From: Acidovorax radicis N35
Lineage (GTDB): Bacteria; Pseudomonadota; Gammaproteobacteria; Burkholderiales; Burkholderiaceae_C
Length of the DNA stretch: 64,000 bases
Direction: 5' to 3'
Assembly: GCF_000204195.1 (NCBI RefSeq)
Contig: NZ_AFBG01000003.1
Location: 156,919 to 220,918, forward strand
Part shown: positions 46,649 to 58,500 of the stretch, one piece after another
How the letters are laid out: each line of letters opens with the position of its first letter
Numbering within the stretch: position 1 is the stretch's first letter
Notes under the pieces: model-generated
What the model was told of the DNA's origin: nothing
Database searches by the model: none
The model's input: only the letters and a program-made list of their open reading frames with translations
Program-made: the position numbers and the translations under genes

Positions 46649-47089
46649 ATGAAAACCGTTCACAAGTCCGTCCTCATCTGGTACAGCCCCGAAGAAATGT
46701 TTGCCCTGGTCACCGGGGTGGAGCACTACCCCCAATTTCTGCCATGGTGCGATCACGCGGGCGTATTGGAGCAAACCAAGGATGGCATGACTGCCGAGGT
46801 GGGCATCGCGTTCAGCGGGATTCGCCAGACCTTTGTGACGCGCAACACCCACGAGGCTGGGCGGCGCGTACAGATGCACCTCATCAAAGGGCCGTTTTCG
46901 CAGCTTGACGGCGATTGGCACTTCCATCCCGTGGGCGATGGCAGCCAGCGCGCCTGCAAGGTCGAGCTGAGCCTGAACTACGGCTTTGACAACGCGGCGC
47001 TGGCCGCGCTGGTGGGCCCCGTGTTCGACCGCATCGCGGGCAGCATGGTCGATGCATTTGTGAAGCGGGCGGAGCAGGTGTATGGCTGA
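46649..47089 (+). CDS. ratA: RatA / COQ10-like START-domain protein
   Basis: A 146-residue START-fold protein (MKTVHKSVLIWYSPEEMFALVTGVEHYPQFLPWC, then FDRIAGSMVDAFVKRAEQVYG). E. coli RatA was reported as an inhibitor of 70S assembly, while homologues are ubiquinone-binding chaperones (COQ10), so the true role is debated. It is divergent from smpB and overlaps rnfH by eight bases, the usual smpB/ratA/rnfH cluster. Confidence 0.92.
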   Translation: MKTVHKSVLIWYSPEEMFALVTGVEHYPQFLPWCDHAGVLEQTKDGMTAEVGIAFSGIRQTFVTRNTHEAGRRVQMHLIKGPFSQLDGDWHFHPVGDGSQRACKVELSLNYGFDNAALAALVGPVFDRIAGSMVDAFVKRAEQVYG

Positions 47090-47444
47090 GCTGGTGCTCA
47101 GGCCTACCGTGCAGGTCACGGTGGTGGTCTGTCTCGCCCCCCGCAGAACGCAGGAATGGGTGCTGGAGTTGCCCCAGGGCGCTACCGTGGGCGATGCACT
47201 GCGGGCCTGCGGGGCGGATGTCGCGCTGGTGCCGCAGGTCAGTGCCGAAAACGTGCCGACATTGGGAATCTGGGGCCGTGCTGCGTCACTCGATACGCCT
47301 GTCAAGCATCTGGACCGCGTGGAGGTCTATCGCTCGCTGAAAGTGGACCCCAAGGTGGCCCGCCGTGAGCGTTTTGCGCGCCAGGGTGCCCGCACTACTG
47401 GTTTGTTTGCCCGTCAGCGGCCCGGGGGGAAATCGGGCTACTGA
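47082..47444 (+). CDS. RnfH family ubiquitin-like protein
   Basis: A 120-residue protein with the RnfH pattern: VQVTVVVCLAPRRTQEWVLELPQGATVGDALRACG, then the IWGR segment and LDRVEVYRSLKVDPKVARRERF near the end. The beta-grasp fold is known for the family; its function is unknown. Translation is probably coupled to ratA by the overlapping start. Confidence 0.92.
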   Translation: MAELVLRPTVQVTVVVCLAPRRTQEWVLELPQGATVGDALRACGADVALVPQVSAENVPTLGIWGRAASLDTPVKHLDRVEVYRSLKVDPKVARRERFARQGARTTGLFARQRPGGKSGY

Positions 47445-47476
47445 CAGCTCCCTCAGGCGGGCGGGGCGGCTGGATG

Positions 47477-49600
<2,124 letters not shown>

Positions 49601-49626
49601 TCCTTCGTTGATCCAATCTGGCCTGA

Positions 49627-49659
49627 TTGAAAAAATCTGGCCAGACTGATATAGTCTGG
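49627..49659 (+). promoter_or_regulatory. Promoter and palindromic operator of the phd-vapC operon
   Basis: TTGAAA (49627-49632), a 17-base spacer and TATAGT (49650-49655). Overlapping the -10 is the perfect palindrome CCAGACT-GATAT-AGTCTGG (49641-49659), the expected kind of antitoxin operator. Transcription should start near 49662, 33 bases before the antitoxin ATG. Confidence 0.7.
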
Positions 49660-49690
49660 TCTGAATTCACCATTCAGGCCAGACTTTTTT
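49653..49690 (+). terminator. guaB terminator overlapping the toxin-antitoxin promoter
   Basis: Stem AGTCTGGTCTGAA / TTCAGGCCAGACT (49653-49665 and 49673-49685), 13 pairs with a single U-G wobble, a seven-base loop and six T. The left arm includes the -10 and operator of phd-vapC. Transcripts from that promoter begin after most of the left arm and so should escape, while guaB read-through would be stopped. Confidence 0.75.
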
Positions 49691-49694
49691 ATTT

Positions 49695-49952
49695 ATGCAG
49701 TCCGTCGGCATTTATGAAGCGAAAAGCAGATTCTCTGCCTTGATCGAACTGGTCGAGCAGGGCGAAGAGGTGCGTATCACCCGCCATGGCAAGGAAGTAG
49801 TGCGCATGCTGCCCGTGCGCCGCCGTCCGGTAATTTCCGACGAGCAGATTACGCGCGAGCTGGGTCAGATGGACGCGCTGCATGCCAGCATCCAGCCCGC
49901 AGGGTCATCAACGGTGGATGGCCTGCGTCGCACAGGACGGAGCACTGCATGA
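49695..49952 (+). CDS. Phd/YefM-type antitoxin
   Basis: An 85-residue protein with the Phd N-terminal DNA-binding fold (IYEAKSRFSALIELVEQGEEVRITRHGKEVVRMLP) and a C-terminal tail that would wrap the toxin. It should neutralise the PIN toxin encoded next and repress the operon through the palindrome at 49641-49659. The ATG follows the terminator T run by only a few bases and no good ribosome site is seen. Its stop overlaps the toxin start (ATGA at 49949). Confidence 0.88.
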   Translation: MQSVGIYEAKSRFSALIELVEQGEEVRITRHGKEVVRMLPVRRRPVISDEQITRELGQMDALHASIQPAGSSTVDGLRRTGRSTA

Positions 49953-50383
49953 CCGCCTTCGTGCTTGATGCCTCCGTCACCGCAGCCTGGCTGCTGCCCG
50001 ATACCGCTAGCGAACATACCCGCCGCTTGTACACGCTGATCCGCCGGGACGAGGTCGAACCCCAGGCACCCAACCTCTGGCACTGGGAGTGCAACAACAT
50101 CCTTGCCAGCGGGGTGAACAGCGGACGCATCCCCGCTGCCGCCGTCGAAGGCCTGTGGGGCGTGCTTGAAGCCGTCCGCCATCGGGTGGAGCTCCACGAA
50201 CTCGCCCCCGCCCAGCACAAGGCCGTGCTCGATGTGGCGCTGGAAACCGGTTTGCCGACCTTTGACGCTGCCTATCTGTGGCTGGCGCGCTCGCTGCGCC
50301 TGCCGCTGGCCACATTCGATCCCCAACAGGCCGCTGCCGCACAGCGCAGCGGTGTACCACTTCTCGACCTCTCCCGCCTCTGA
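49949..50383 (+). CDS. VapC-type PIN-domain ribonuclease toxin
   Basis: A 144-residue PIN-domain protein. The conserved acidic residues are visible: Asp7 (FVLDASV), Glu47 (WHWECNN) and Asp106 (TFDAAYLWLA), which with a fourth acid near the C-terminus would bind Mg2+. VapC toxins cleave tRNA or rRNA when their antitoxin is degraded. The gene stops 12 bases before guaA, so guaA expression may depend on transcription through the toxin operon. Confidence 0.88.
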   Translation: MTAFVLDASVTAAWLLPDTASEHTRRLYTLIRRDEVEPQAPNLWHWECNNILASGVNSGRIPAAAVEGLWGVLEAVRHRVELHELAPAQHKAVLDVALETGLPTFDAAYLWLARSLRLPLATFDPQQAAAAQRSGVPLLDLSRL

Positions 50384-50395
50384 CGGACCACCACC

Positions 50396-52015
50396 ATGCA
50401 ACACCAGAAAATCCTCATCCTCGATTTCGGCTCGCAAGTCACCCAGCTCATCGCCCGCCGCGTGCGCGAGGCCAATGTGTACTGCGAAGTGCACCCGTGC
50501 GATGTGACCGACGAATGGGTGCGTGACTATGCCAAGGACGGTTCGCTCAAGGGCATCATCCTGTCGGGCAGCCATGCCAGCGTGACTGAAGACACCACCG
50601 ACCGCGCCCCGCAGGCCGTGTTCGATCTGGGCCTGCCCGTGCTGGGCATTTGCTACGGCATGCAAACCATGGCGCAGCAACTGGGTGGCAAGGTCGAAAC
50701 CGGCCACAAGCGCGAGTTCGGCTTTGCCGCCGTGCGCGCCCGCGGCCACACCGCACTGCTCAAGGATATTGCCGACTTCACCACCGCTGAAGGCCACGGC
50801 ATGCTCAACGTGTGGATGAGCCACGGCGACAAGGTCACCGAACTGCCCCCGGGCTTCAAACTCATGGCCAGCACCGACAGCTGCCCCATCGCCGGCATGG
50901 CCGACGAAGACCGCCGTTTCTACGCCGTGCAGTTCCACCCTGAAGTCACGCACACCGTGCAGGGCAAGGCGCTGCTCGACCGCTTCGTGCTCGGCATCTG
51001 TGGCACCAGCCCCGATTGGGTCATGCGCGACCACATCGCTGAAGCCGTCGAGCAGATCCGCCAGCAGGTGGGCAATGAGGAAGTGATCCTCGGCCTGTCG
51101 GGCGGCGTCGATTCGTCCGTGGCCGCAGCGCTTATCCACCGCGCCATCGGCGACCAGCTCACCTGCGTGTTCGTCGACCACGGCCTGCTGCGCCTGAACG
51201 AAGGCGACATGGTCATGGACATGTTCGTCGGCAAGCTGCACGCCAAGGTCATCCGCGTGGACGCCAGCGACCTGTTCCTGGGCAAGCTGGCGGGCGTGAG
51301 CGAGCCCGAAGCCAAGCGCAAGATCATCGGCGGCCTGTTCGTCGACGTGTTCAAGGCCGAAGCCGCGAAACTGAAGGCCGGTGACGGAGGCCACAAGGGC
51401 GCTACCTTCCTGGCCCAGGGCACCATCTACCCCGATGTCATCGAATCCGGCGGCGCCAAGAGCAAGAAGGCCGTCACCATCAAGAGCCACCACAACGTGG
51501 GCGGCTTGCCCGAGCAATTGGGCCTGAAGCTGTTGGAGCCCCTGCGCGATTTGTTCAAGGACGAAGTGCGCGAACTCGGCGTGGCCCTGGGCCTGCCGCC
51601 CGAAATGGTCTACCGCCACCCCTTCCCCGGCCCCGGACTGGGTGTGCGCATCCTGGGCGAGGTGAAGAAAGAGTATGCTGACCTGCTGCGCCGCGCCGAC
51701 GCGATCTTCATCGAAGAGCTGCGCAACCACATCGACGAAGCCACCGGAAAGTCCTGGTACGACCTCACCAGCCAGGCTTTCACCGTCTTCCTGCCCGTCA
51801 AGAGCGTGGGCGTGATGGGCGATGGCCGCACGTACGACTACGTGGTGGCACTGCGCGCCGTGCAGACCAGCGACTTCATGACCGCGGATTGGGCGGAGCT
51901 GCCCTACGCGCTGCTCAAGAAGGTGTCAGGCCGCATCATCAACGAGGTGCGTGGCATCAACCGCGTGACCTACGATGTGAGCAGCAAGCCGCCTGCGACG
52001 ATCGAGTGGGAATAA
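50396..52015 (+). CDS. guaA: GMP synthase (glutamine-hydrolysing)
   Basis: A 539-residue two-domain enzyme converting XMP to GMP. The N-terminal class I glutamine amidotransferase has Cys86 in GICYGMQ and the His-x-Glu in QFHPEVTH. The ATP pyrophosphatase domain has the P-loop [11 protein letters not shown] (about 232-242). The dimerisation domain ends [15 protein letters not shown]. It starts 12 bases after vapC; the usual neighbour guaB lies 795 bases upstream, beyond the toxin-antitoxin pair. Confidence 0.97.
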   Translation: MQHQKILILDFGSQVTQLIARRVREANVYCEVHPCDVTDEWVRDYAKDGSLKGIILSGSHASVTEDTTDRAPQAVFDLGLPVLGICYGMQTMAQQLGGKVETGHKREFGFAAVRARGHTALLKDIADFTTAEGHGMLNVWMSHGDKVTELPPGFKLMASTDSCPIAGMADEDRRFYAVQFHPEVTHTVQGKALLDRFVLGICGTSPDWVMRDHIAEAVEQIRQQVGNEEVILGLSGGVDSSVAAALIHRAIGDQLTCVFVDHGLLRLNEGDMVMDMFVGKLHAKVIRVDASDLFLGKLAGVSEPEAKRKIIGGLFVDVFKAEAAKLKAGDGGHKGATFLAQGTIYPDVIESGGAKSKKAVTIKSHHNVGGLPEQLGLKLLEPLRDLFKDEVRELGVALGLPPEMVYRHPFPGPGLGVRILGEVKKEYADLLRRADAIFIEELRNHIDEATGKSWYDLTSQAFTVFLPVKSVGVMGDGRTYDYVVALRAVQTSDFMTADWAELPYALLKKVSGRIINEVRGINRVTYDVSSKPPATIEWE

Positions 52016-52045
52016 CAAGCACTGTCACGCCAAGACCTTGAAACA

Positions 52046-53047
52046 ATGATCTGGCTTGATGCTGCGAGGGTCGTCTCGATCCTGGCCGTGGTGGTCCTGC
52101 ACGTGGCCGCCAGCGTGGTGACCCTGACCGCGCTGGGCTCCTCCGGCTGGTGGTACGGAAACCTGTACGACGCACTCGTGCGCTGGTGTGTGCCGGTGTT
52201 CGTGATGGTGAGTGGGGCGTTGTTGCTCGACCCCCGCAAGACCGAGAGCGTGGCCGAGTTCTACCGCAAGCGGGCGGCACGGGTCCTGCTGCCAATTGCT
52301 TTCTGGAGCGCGGTTTACATTCTCTGGAACCACCGGGGGGCCCTGGCCGAGCTGCGCGCGATGGATGTCTTGCACAGCGTTGCCAGAGGGTGGCCTCACT
52401 ACCATCTGTGGTTTCTGTACATGATCCTGTGCCTGTACCTGTTCGTTCCCTTTTTGAGAACGCTGGTCCGCAACACAAACCGGCGCGATCTGTGGTGGCT
52501 CGTGGCCTTGATGTTTGTGCTGTCTGGCGTGAACGAGTTTTCCCGCGTCTTCTCTGGCGATGGAGCGGGCCTCTTCATCAACTGGTTTCTGCCGTACCTG
52601 CCGTACTTCCTCTGCGGCTACCTGATCCAGACCTGTGACAGGAAAATCCCCTTGGCTGTGTTGATGGCGGTCTTTGGGTTGGCTGTGGCGGTCACCGCCG
52701 TGGGCTGTTACTGGCTGGGCCGTGCGCAAGGGCTGGACAAAGGGCTGTATTTCTATGGCTACCTGAGCCTGTCCGTCGTTCCCATGTCGATCAGCGTGAT
52801 GCTGATGCTCAAGCGATGCACGTTGGCGGGTAGATGGGCGCAGTCTGTTCAGCGGGTTGCTCCGTTGACGCTGGGCGTCTATCTGGTACACCCGATTTTG
52901 CTGGAGTCGTTCAGGGAATACGGTTTCAAGCCCGAGGACCATGCGCCGTTGCTCACCGTGCCGCTTGTGGCTGCTCTGGTGTTTGTGGGCTCGCTGGTGG
53001 TGGCGCTGGTTTTCCACCGTACCCCCTGGTTGAAGAGGTTCATTTAG
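52046..53047 (+). CDS. Acyltransferase family 3 membrane protein
   Basis: A 333-residue polytopic protein with about ten helices. The family start IWLDAARVVSILAVVVLHVAA contains the conserved His in the first helix, then the Arg-rich loop FYRKRAARVLLP and the HYHLWFLYMILCLYL segment. The WecH/OafA group transfers acetyl or other acyl groups to surface sugars or lipids. It follows guaA by 30 bases. No polysaccharide genes are near, so the acceptor is unknown. The ATG lacks a clear ribosome site. Confidence 0.88.
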   Translation: MIWLDAARVVSILAVVVLHVAASVVTLTALGSSGWWYGNLYDALVRWCVPVFVMVSGALLLDPRKTESVAEFYRKRAARVLLPIAFWSAVYILWNHRGALAELRAMDVLHSVARGWPHYHLWFLYMILCLYLFVPFLRTLVRNTNRRDLWWLVALMFVLSGVNEFSRVFSGDGAGLFINWFLPYLPYFLCGYLIQTCDRKIPLAVLMAVFGLAVAVTAVGCYWLGRAQGLDKGLYFYGYLSLSVVPMSISVMLMLKRCTLAGRWAQSVQRVAPLTLGVYLVHPILLESFREYGFKPEDHAPLLTVPLVAALVFVGSLVVALVFHRTPWLKRFI

Positions 53048-53114
53048 GCGGACCATGCCCGACCGCGCCTTCCCCCGCCCATGGAAGAAGGCAAACCCCC
53101 ATGCTGGGCCAGGA

Positions 53115-54011
53115 TCAGGCTTTGGCTTCGCCTGTGACCGGGTCGTAGGCGATTCCGTCGAAGTTGATGATGCTGTTCGTGGCGGAGTCGTAGGTGGTCA
53201 GGCGGTAGGTGTCGGCACCTTTTCCGTCCAGGCCGATGTACGGTGCGCGGGCAAAAACGACGCGGTTGTTCTGGGCCACGATTTCGTCGGGCGTCCAGCG
53301 GTTGTTCATGAGCCATTCCGACGGATTGACGCCGTCGGGCACCTCGACGACGCCATCTGTTCGCATCTTGGCGAGTGTCGGGTCCATGTTGAACCCCTCG
53401 GCCGCCAGCAGCCTGGCGGTGTTTTTCTTGTAGAACGATGCAGTCTCCGAAGGCATCTCGGTCAGGTCGCTCTTGACGAGCGTCGAGCCGTCCGTCGGGA
53501 ACTTGGACAGTTTGCCGCTGCGAATGGCTTCATAGTCGGCTGCAAACTCAGGGTGGTTCTTGAAGAACATGTAGCGGCCGACCACTTCCTGGTCCCCACC
53601 GCTCAGCGACATCGAAATCATCCGCACATAGTCCGGCACTTCATAGTCTTCTGCAAAAGTGTCGCCCAGGTCACTTTCCCATTCGCGAAATTCTTCCAGG
53701 TTGCTGAAGGGCGCCTTGACTGCGGCCTGGGTCGTCCCGGTTTCCGTCGCGGCCTTGCTGCTGTAGAGGGCCGCAGTGGATTGGTAGGGTTTGGTTTGTG
53801 CGGCAGTGGTGGTAGCCCCCGTGGTGCCAGCCGCTGTTCCCTGCGCCGCCTCGGCAGACAGCTGTTCCAGCGTGGTCTGCAGTTCTTTGAGAAAGGTGAC
53901 AGGGTCTGCGCCCGCGTGATTCTGGGCCGTGCGCTCGGCCGCCTTGGCCGCCATGGTGCTGGAGACGCCCAGGGACGTCAGCATGTTGGTGGCTTGTGAA
54001 ATATCGAGCAT
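53115..54011 (-). CDS. Unrecognised protein, 298 residues
   Basis: I do not recognise this family. AAGGAG precedes the ATG at 54011, and codon use is like that of neighbours, so it is a real gene. The N-terminal ~35 residues are a helical segment (MLDISQATNMLTSLGVSSTMAAKAAERTAQ), followed by a Thr/Ala/Gly-rich linker (about 60-95). The C-terminal ~200 residues are acidic and aromatic, with clear conserved-looking units (LEEFREWESDLGDTFAEDYEVPDYVRMI, YMFFKNHPEFAADYEAI, then LTTYDSATNSIINFDGIAYDPVTG at the end). No signal peptide, membrane helix or cysteine is present. The linker-rich start resembles proteins handled by flagellar or type III export, but that is only an impression. Confidence 0.7.
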   Translation of the reverse strand: MLDISQATNMLTSLGVSSTMAAKAAERTAQNHAGADPVTFLKELQTTLEQLSAEAAQGTAAGTTGATTTAAQTKPYQSTAALYSSKAATETGTTQAAVKAPFSNLEEFREWESDLGDTFAEDYEVPDYVRMISMSLSGGDQEVVGRYMFFKNHPEFAADYEAIRSGKLSKFPTDGSTLVKSDLTEMPSETASFYKKNTARLLAAEGFNMDPTLAKMRTDGVVEVPDGVNPSEWLMNNRWTPDEIVAQNNRVVFARAPYIGLDGKGADTYRLTTYDSATNSIINFDGIAYDPVTGEAKA

Positions 54012-54414
54012 CTTGCGACTCCTTCAATGGACTGGCAGTCCATGGCGTGGCACCGGGCCAATCACCGGGCCGATGGGGGTTCTATGGACGTTGCCCTGAT
54101 GGTCCCTGAATTCGCCCGCGCCAATCCCGGGGTAAGCAGCGGAAAAACGGTGCTTTTCGGTACGAGGCCGCACCCTTTTCGCTGATGGGGTCGGGGCAGT
54201 CCGCGAGAGGCGCCCGCGCGCCGCATAAGCTGTGCAGAATGCGATGGCAGCAGTCACCGCCTGTGCCCGCGCCGTGCCGCAACCTTCTGTGAAACCACCC
54301 GTTGCACGCCCACATCCACTCCAGCTTCCACCCCACGTCCTCCATGGTCCGACCCTTGATGCCCCCCACTGGCCCCCTCACAACGCTCTTCCCCCTGGGG
54401 CAAAGGGCCTTCGC

Positions 54415-55485
54415 ATGACGGCGCCCGCTGATTTCTGGCCCGGATGCGGCTTTCAGGCGCTGGCCCGGGATACGCGCGGCTGGCTGGTGCCCACCGATGC
54501 GTACCTGCAATGGCTGCTGACCCGACCCGAACTGGCCCTGGTGCCAGAGTCGTGCCCGTCGGAGGTGGCTTTGCACGAATCGCTGGCCGCTTCGCCCGCA
54601 CGCAGCGTCGCACCTCAGGAGCTGGCCGCGGTGCAGGACAGCGATGCGCGCGAGAACTACACCGTGTTCCTGCGATTTCGGGATGCGCTGATGGAGGCGG
54701 GTTCGCTGGAGGCCTGCTATCTGCAGCTCATGCGCAGCGGGGCCGTCAACATCCCGGCCGTGTTCATCGACGCCATGGTGCAGGCCGTGCTGCGCCATCT
54801 GCTGGACCGCTGTGACGATGCCATGGAGGCGCGCGCGGCCGAGATGCTGTTTCGCCCGCAGCGCATTGCGCAGCAAAGCGGGCAGATGCTGGCTGGCGAT
54901 AGGACCACGCTCGACCTGCTCAACGAGACCGCCGGGCTGGGGGACGTAGGCCGTCTGCTGCTGCAAAGCGGAGCGTTGCAGCCCGCCATCGACCTGCAGG
55001 TGCTCACGGCCGACAACGCGCCGCTGTATTGGGCGCAAAGCGATCGGCACCACTTCTTGCTCGACCTGACCCACGAACTGACACAGGACCTGAGCCATGG
55101 CCTCACCTTCAAAATGACGCGTGCCCGCTCGGGCCTCAAGGCGCTGTCGGGGGTGCTGGAGCGCTGGGTGCTGCACTTTCTGGGTGTGCAGGTGCACATC
55201 GAGCCTGTGCGCCAGGTCACCGACAGTGCGTGGCGTTGGCACGTGGGGCTGGATGTGGAGTCCACGGCCATCCTCAACGACCTGTATGAGGACCGGCCGG
55301 TGGATGCCGACCGCATGGCGCGCCTGGTAAGCCTGTTTACGCTGGCTTTCGCCAACCCAGCCGAGATGCGCGCCGATGTGGCGGGCAAGCCGGTGTACTT
55401 GGGTCTGGCCACCACGGCCGAGGGCGTGGTGCGCATCAAGCCGCAGAACCTGTTGCTCAATCTTCCACTAGCGTCTTCATCTTGA
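54415..55485 (+). CDS. DUF6352 family protein
   Basis: A 356-residue soluble protein starting MTAPADFWPGCGFQALARDTRGWLVPTDAYLQ, the recognisable beginning of the DUF6352 family of betaproteobacteria; function unknown. The frame is open 61 codons further up, but that extension is Pro-rich and atypical. The middle contains a pair of helical segments (YLQLMRSGAVNIPAVFIDAMVQAVLRHLLD), and the C-terminus includes VYLGLATTAEGVVRIKPQNLLLNLPL. No catalytic motif is evident. The 403-base stretch before it (54012-54414) holds no gene I can support. Confidence 0.8.
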   Translation: MTAPADFWPGCGFQALARDTRGWLVPTDAYLQWLLTRPELALVPESCPSEVALHESLAASPARSVAPQELAAVQDSDARENYTVFLRFRDALMEAGSLEACYLQLMRSGAVNIPAVFIDAMVQAVLRHLLDRCDDAMEARAAEMLFRPQRIAQQSGQMLAGDRTTLDLLNETAGLGDVGRLLLQSGALQPAIDLQVLTADNAPLYWAQSDRHHFLLDLTHELTQDLSHGLTFKMTRARSGLKALSGVLERWVLHFLGVQVHIEPVRQVTDSAWRWHVGLDVESTAILNDLYEDRPVDADRMARLVSLFTLAFANPAEMRADVAGKPVYLGLATTAEGVVRIKPQNLLLNLPLASSS

Positions 55486-55488
55486 AGT

Positions 55489-55554
55489 GCTATTGAATAA
55501 ATAGCTGCTAGCGCTTGATCAATAAGCGCTAGCAGCCAATTTGATTCAAATTTC
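55489..55554. repeat. Dispersed palindromic element, copy I (best-preserved)
   Basis: Perfect 13-base arms GCTGCTAGCGCTT and AAGCGCTAGCAGC (55504-55516 and 55524-55536) around GATCAAT, with AT-rich flanks TTGAATAAATA and CAATTTGATTCAAATTT. It sits between convergent genes (DUF6352 and putA), where the hairpin could act as a bidirectional transcription barrier. Confidence 0.85.
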
Positions 55555-55586
55555 TCCCTGATGGATGAGCACCAAGCGCCGTGCGC

Positions 55587-58500
55587 TCATCCAATCGTCA
55601 TCAGGCTCGCATTGCCTCCAGCCGCCGCCGTGTTCACGCTCAGCGCGCGTTCGATGAGCAGGCGCTCCAGCGGGATGTCGGTCGCGCCGGGCTGGAGCGC
55701 GGTCACGCCCACGATGGGTCCGGCGCGGCGGGCGAGGGCGGTGCACACCGCCTGCAGTGATGCGGCGTCGCCATGGTGCAGCACGGCATCCAGCTCCAGG
55801 GTGCCGTCGTTCAGTGTGTTGTCCTGCAGCATGACCTGCGCCTGCACCAGCGTGGGCAATTGCGTGCGCAGGTTGGCCTGGGCGTTGGGCCACAGGGCGG
55901 TGCCGCCGGTGGCGAGCACGGCGGCGGTTTGTGCCAGCAGGTCGTCCACACCTTGCGCCAGGCACAGCACCCGGGCACGGGGGGCCAGGGTATAGACGTT
56001 GCGCTCGCCCGTGGGGCCGGGCAGGGTGCGGGCGGTGCCGCTTTGGGTTTCCTGGGCAAAACGCTCGCAGGTGCTGGCCAGGGCCGAATTGCCCTGCAAC
56101 TGGGCCCATTGCTGCAAGGTGGCCAAGGGCGCCAGCAGGCGTTCGCGCACAGCATCGTCGGGTGGCGCGGCTTGGTCGGCGTCGGCAAGCGTGCGTGCCA
56201 GCGCGTCGGCCGGGCGCTGCGACAGCAGGCGCAGCAGGTACAGCGGCCCGCCTGCCTTGGGCCCCGTGCCCGACAGGCCTTCGCCGCCAAAGGGCTGCAC
56301 GCCCACCACGGCGCCCACCATGTTGCGGTTGACGTACACGTTGCCAGCATGGGCCCGGTTCACCACGCGGGCAATGGTTTCGTCGATGCGGGTGTGCAGG
56401 CCCTGGGTCAGGCCGTAGCCGGTGGCGTTGATCTGGTCGAGCAGGCGATCCAGGTCGTTGCGCGCGTAGCGCACCAGATGCAGCACGGGGCCGAAGACTT
56501 CGCGCTCCAGCTCGCCGATGTGGTTCAGCTCAATCAATGCGGGGGGCACGAAGGTGCCTTGTAGGCCGGAGGCCAAAACATGGTTCGGGTGCTGGAACAC
56601 CCGATGGCCCTTGGCCTTGAAGGTCTCGATGTGTTGGCTGATGCCCGCTTGCGCTTCGGCGTCGATGACCGGGCCCACGTCCACACGCAGCGCGCCCGGG
56701 TTGCCCACGCGCAGTTCACCCATGGCACCTTGCAGCATCTCCACCACGCGGTCCGCGGCATCTTCCTGCACGCACAACACGCGCAGCGCCGAGCAGCGCT
56801 GGCCTGCGCTGTCAAAGGCAGACGACACAGCATCGCCCACCACCTGCTCCACCAGCGCGGACGAGTCCACGATCATCGCGTTCTGCCCGCCGGTCTCTGC
56901 AATCAGCGGGATGGGGCGGCCTGCGGTATCCAAGCGCCCGGCCACGGTGCGCTGCAGGATGCGCGCCACTTCGGTGGAGCCGGTGAACATCACGCCCATC
57001 ACGCGGGCGTCGCCAATCAGGCGGGCACCTACCGTCTCGCCCTGGCCGGGCAGCAGTTGCACGGCGGCGCGGGGCACACCGGCCTGCCACAGCAGGCGCA
57101 CGGCCTCGGCGGCGATCAGCGGGGTTTGTTCGGCGGGCTTGGCCAGCACGGGGTTGCCTGCGGCCAGTGCAGCCGCCACCTGGCCCATGAAGATGGCGAG
57201 CGGGAAGTTCCAGGGGCTGATGCAGGCCACGGGGCCGAGCGGGATGTGGGTGGCGTTGTCGAAGGTGCTTTGCACCTGGGCTGCGTAGTAGCGCAAGAAG
57301 TCCACGGCCTCGCGCACCTCGGCCACGGCGTTGCTGGCGCTCTTGCCCGCTTCGCGCATCAGCAGGCCCAGCAGGGGCTGCATGCGGGCTTCGAGCAGGT
57401 CAGCGGTGCGCAGCAGGGCGGCAGCGCGCTCGGCGGGCGGCGTGGCGGCCCAGGGGACTGTGGCGGCCTGGGCGTGGGCCAGGGCCTGCTCCACATCGGC
57501 GGTGGTGGCTTCTTGCACCTGGCCCACCACATCGCTGTGGTCAGCAGGATGGCGCACGAGCTGGGTGGTGCCTGCGGGCAAGTCAGTAGCCAGCAGGGGC
57601 GCTGCCGTCCAGGCGTGGCTTGCCGTGGCTTGCAGGGCGGCGGCCAGTTCGGTCAGCGTGTTTTCGTTGGACAGGTCCAGCCCGCGCGAGTTGCTGCGGT
57701 GCGCGCCATACAGGCCCTGGGGCGTGGCAATGCGGGGGTGGGGCAGGCCAGCGGCGCCTTCCACGGCAGCTTGCTGGTCCACCACTTGCACGGGGCTGCG
57801 TACCAGCTCATCCAGCGCAATCGTTTCATCGGCAATGCGGTTCACAAACGAGGTGTTGGCGCCGTTTTCGAGCAAACGGCGCACCAGGTAGGCCAGCAGG
57901 GTTTCGTGCGTGCCCACGGGTGCGTAGATGCGGCACGGGCGGCCGAGTTTGCCTGCGGTCACAGCGCCTACCACCTGCTCGTACAGCGGCTCGCCCATGC
58001 CGTGCAGGCACTGGAACTCGTACTGCCCCGCGTAGTAGTTGCTGCCCGCCAGTTGGTAAATGGTGGCCACCGTTTCGGCGTTGTGGGTGGCGAACTGGGG
58101 GTACACGGCCTCGGGCGCGGCCAGCAGCTTGCGTGCGCAGGCGATGTACGAAATGTCGGTGTGCACCTTGCGGGTGTAGACGGGGTAGTCCTCCAGGCCA
58201 TCGACCTGGGCGCGCTTGATCTCGCTGTCCCAGTACGCGCCCTTGACCAGGCGCACCATCAGGCGGCGCTGGGTGCGGCGCGCCAAGTCCACCACATAGT
58301 CGATGACGAAGGGGCAGCGCTTTTGGTAGGCCTGGATGACGAAGCCAATGCCGTTCCAGCCCGCCAGGGTGGGTTCGTGGCACAGGCGCTCCAGCAGGTC
58401 CAGCGACAGCTCCAGGCGGTCGGTTTCTTCGGCGTCGATGTTCAGGCCAATGTCGTACTGCTTGGCCAGGGCCGTGAGGCGCAGCACCAGCGGGTACAGC

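Noticed and set aside
54232..54414. 61-codon N-terminal extension of the DUF6352 gene
   Set aside because: Pro/His-rich translation with no family match; the recognisable DUF6352 start MTAPADFWP begins at 54415.
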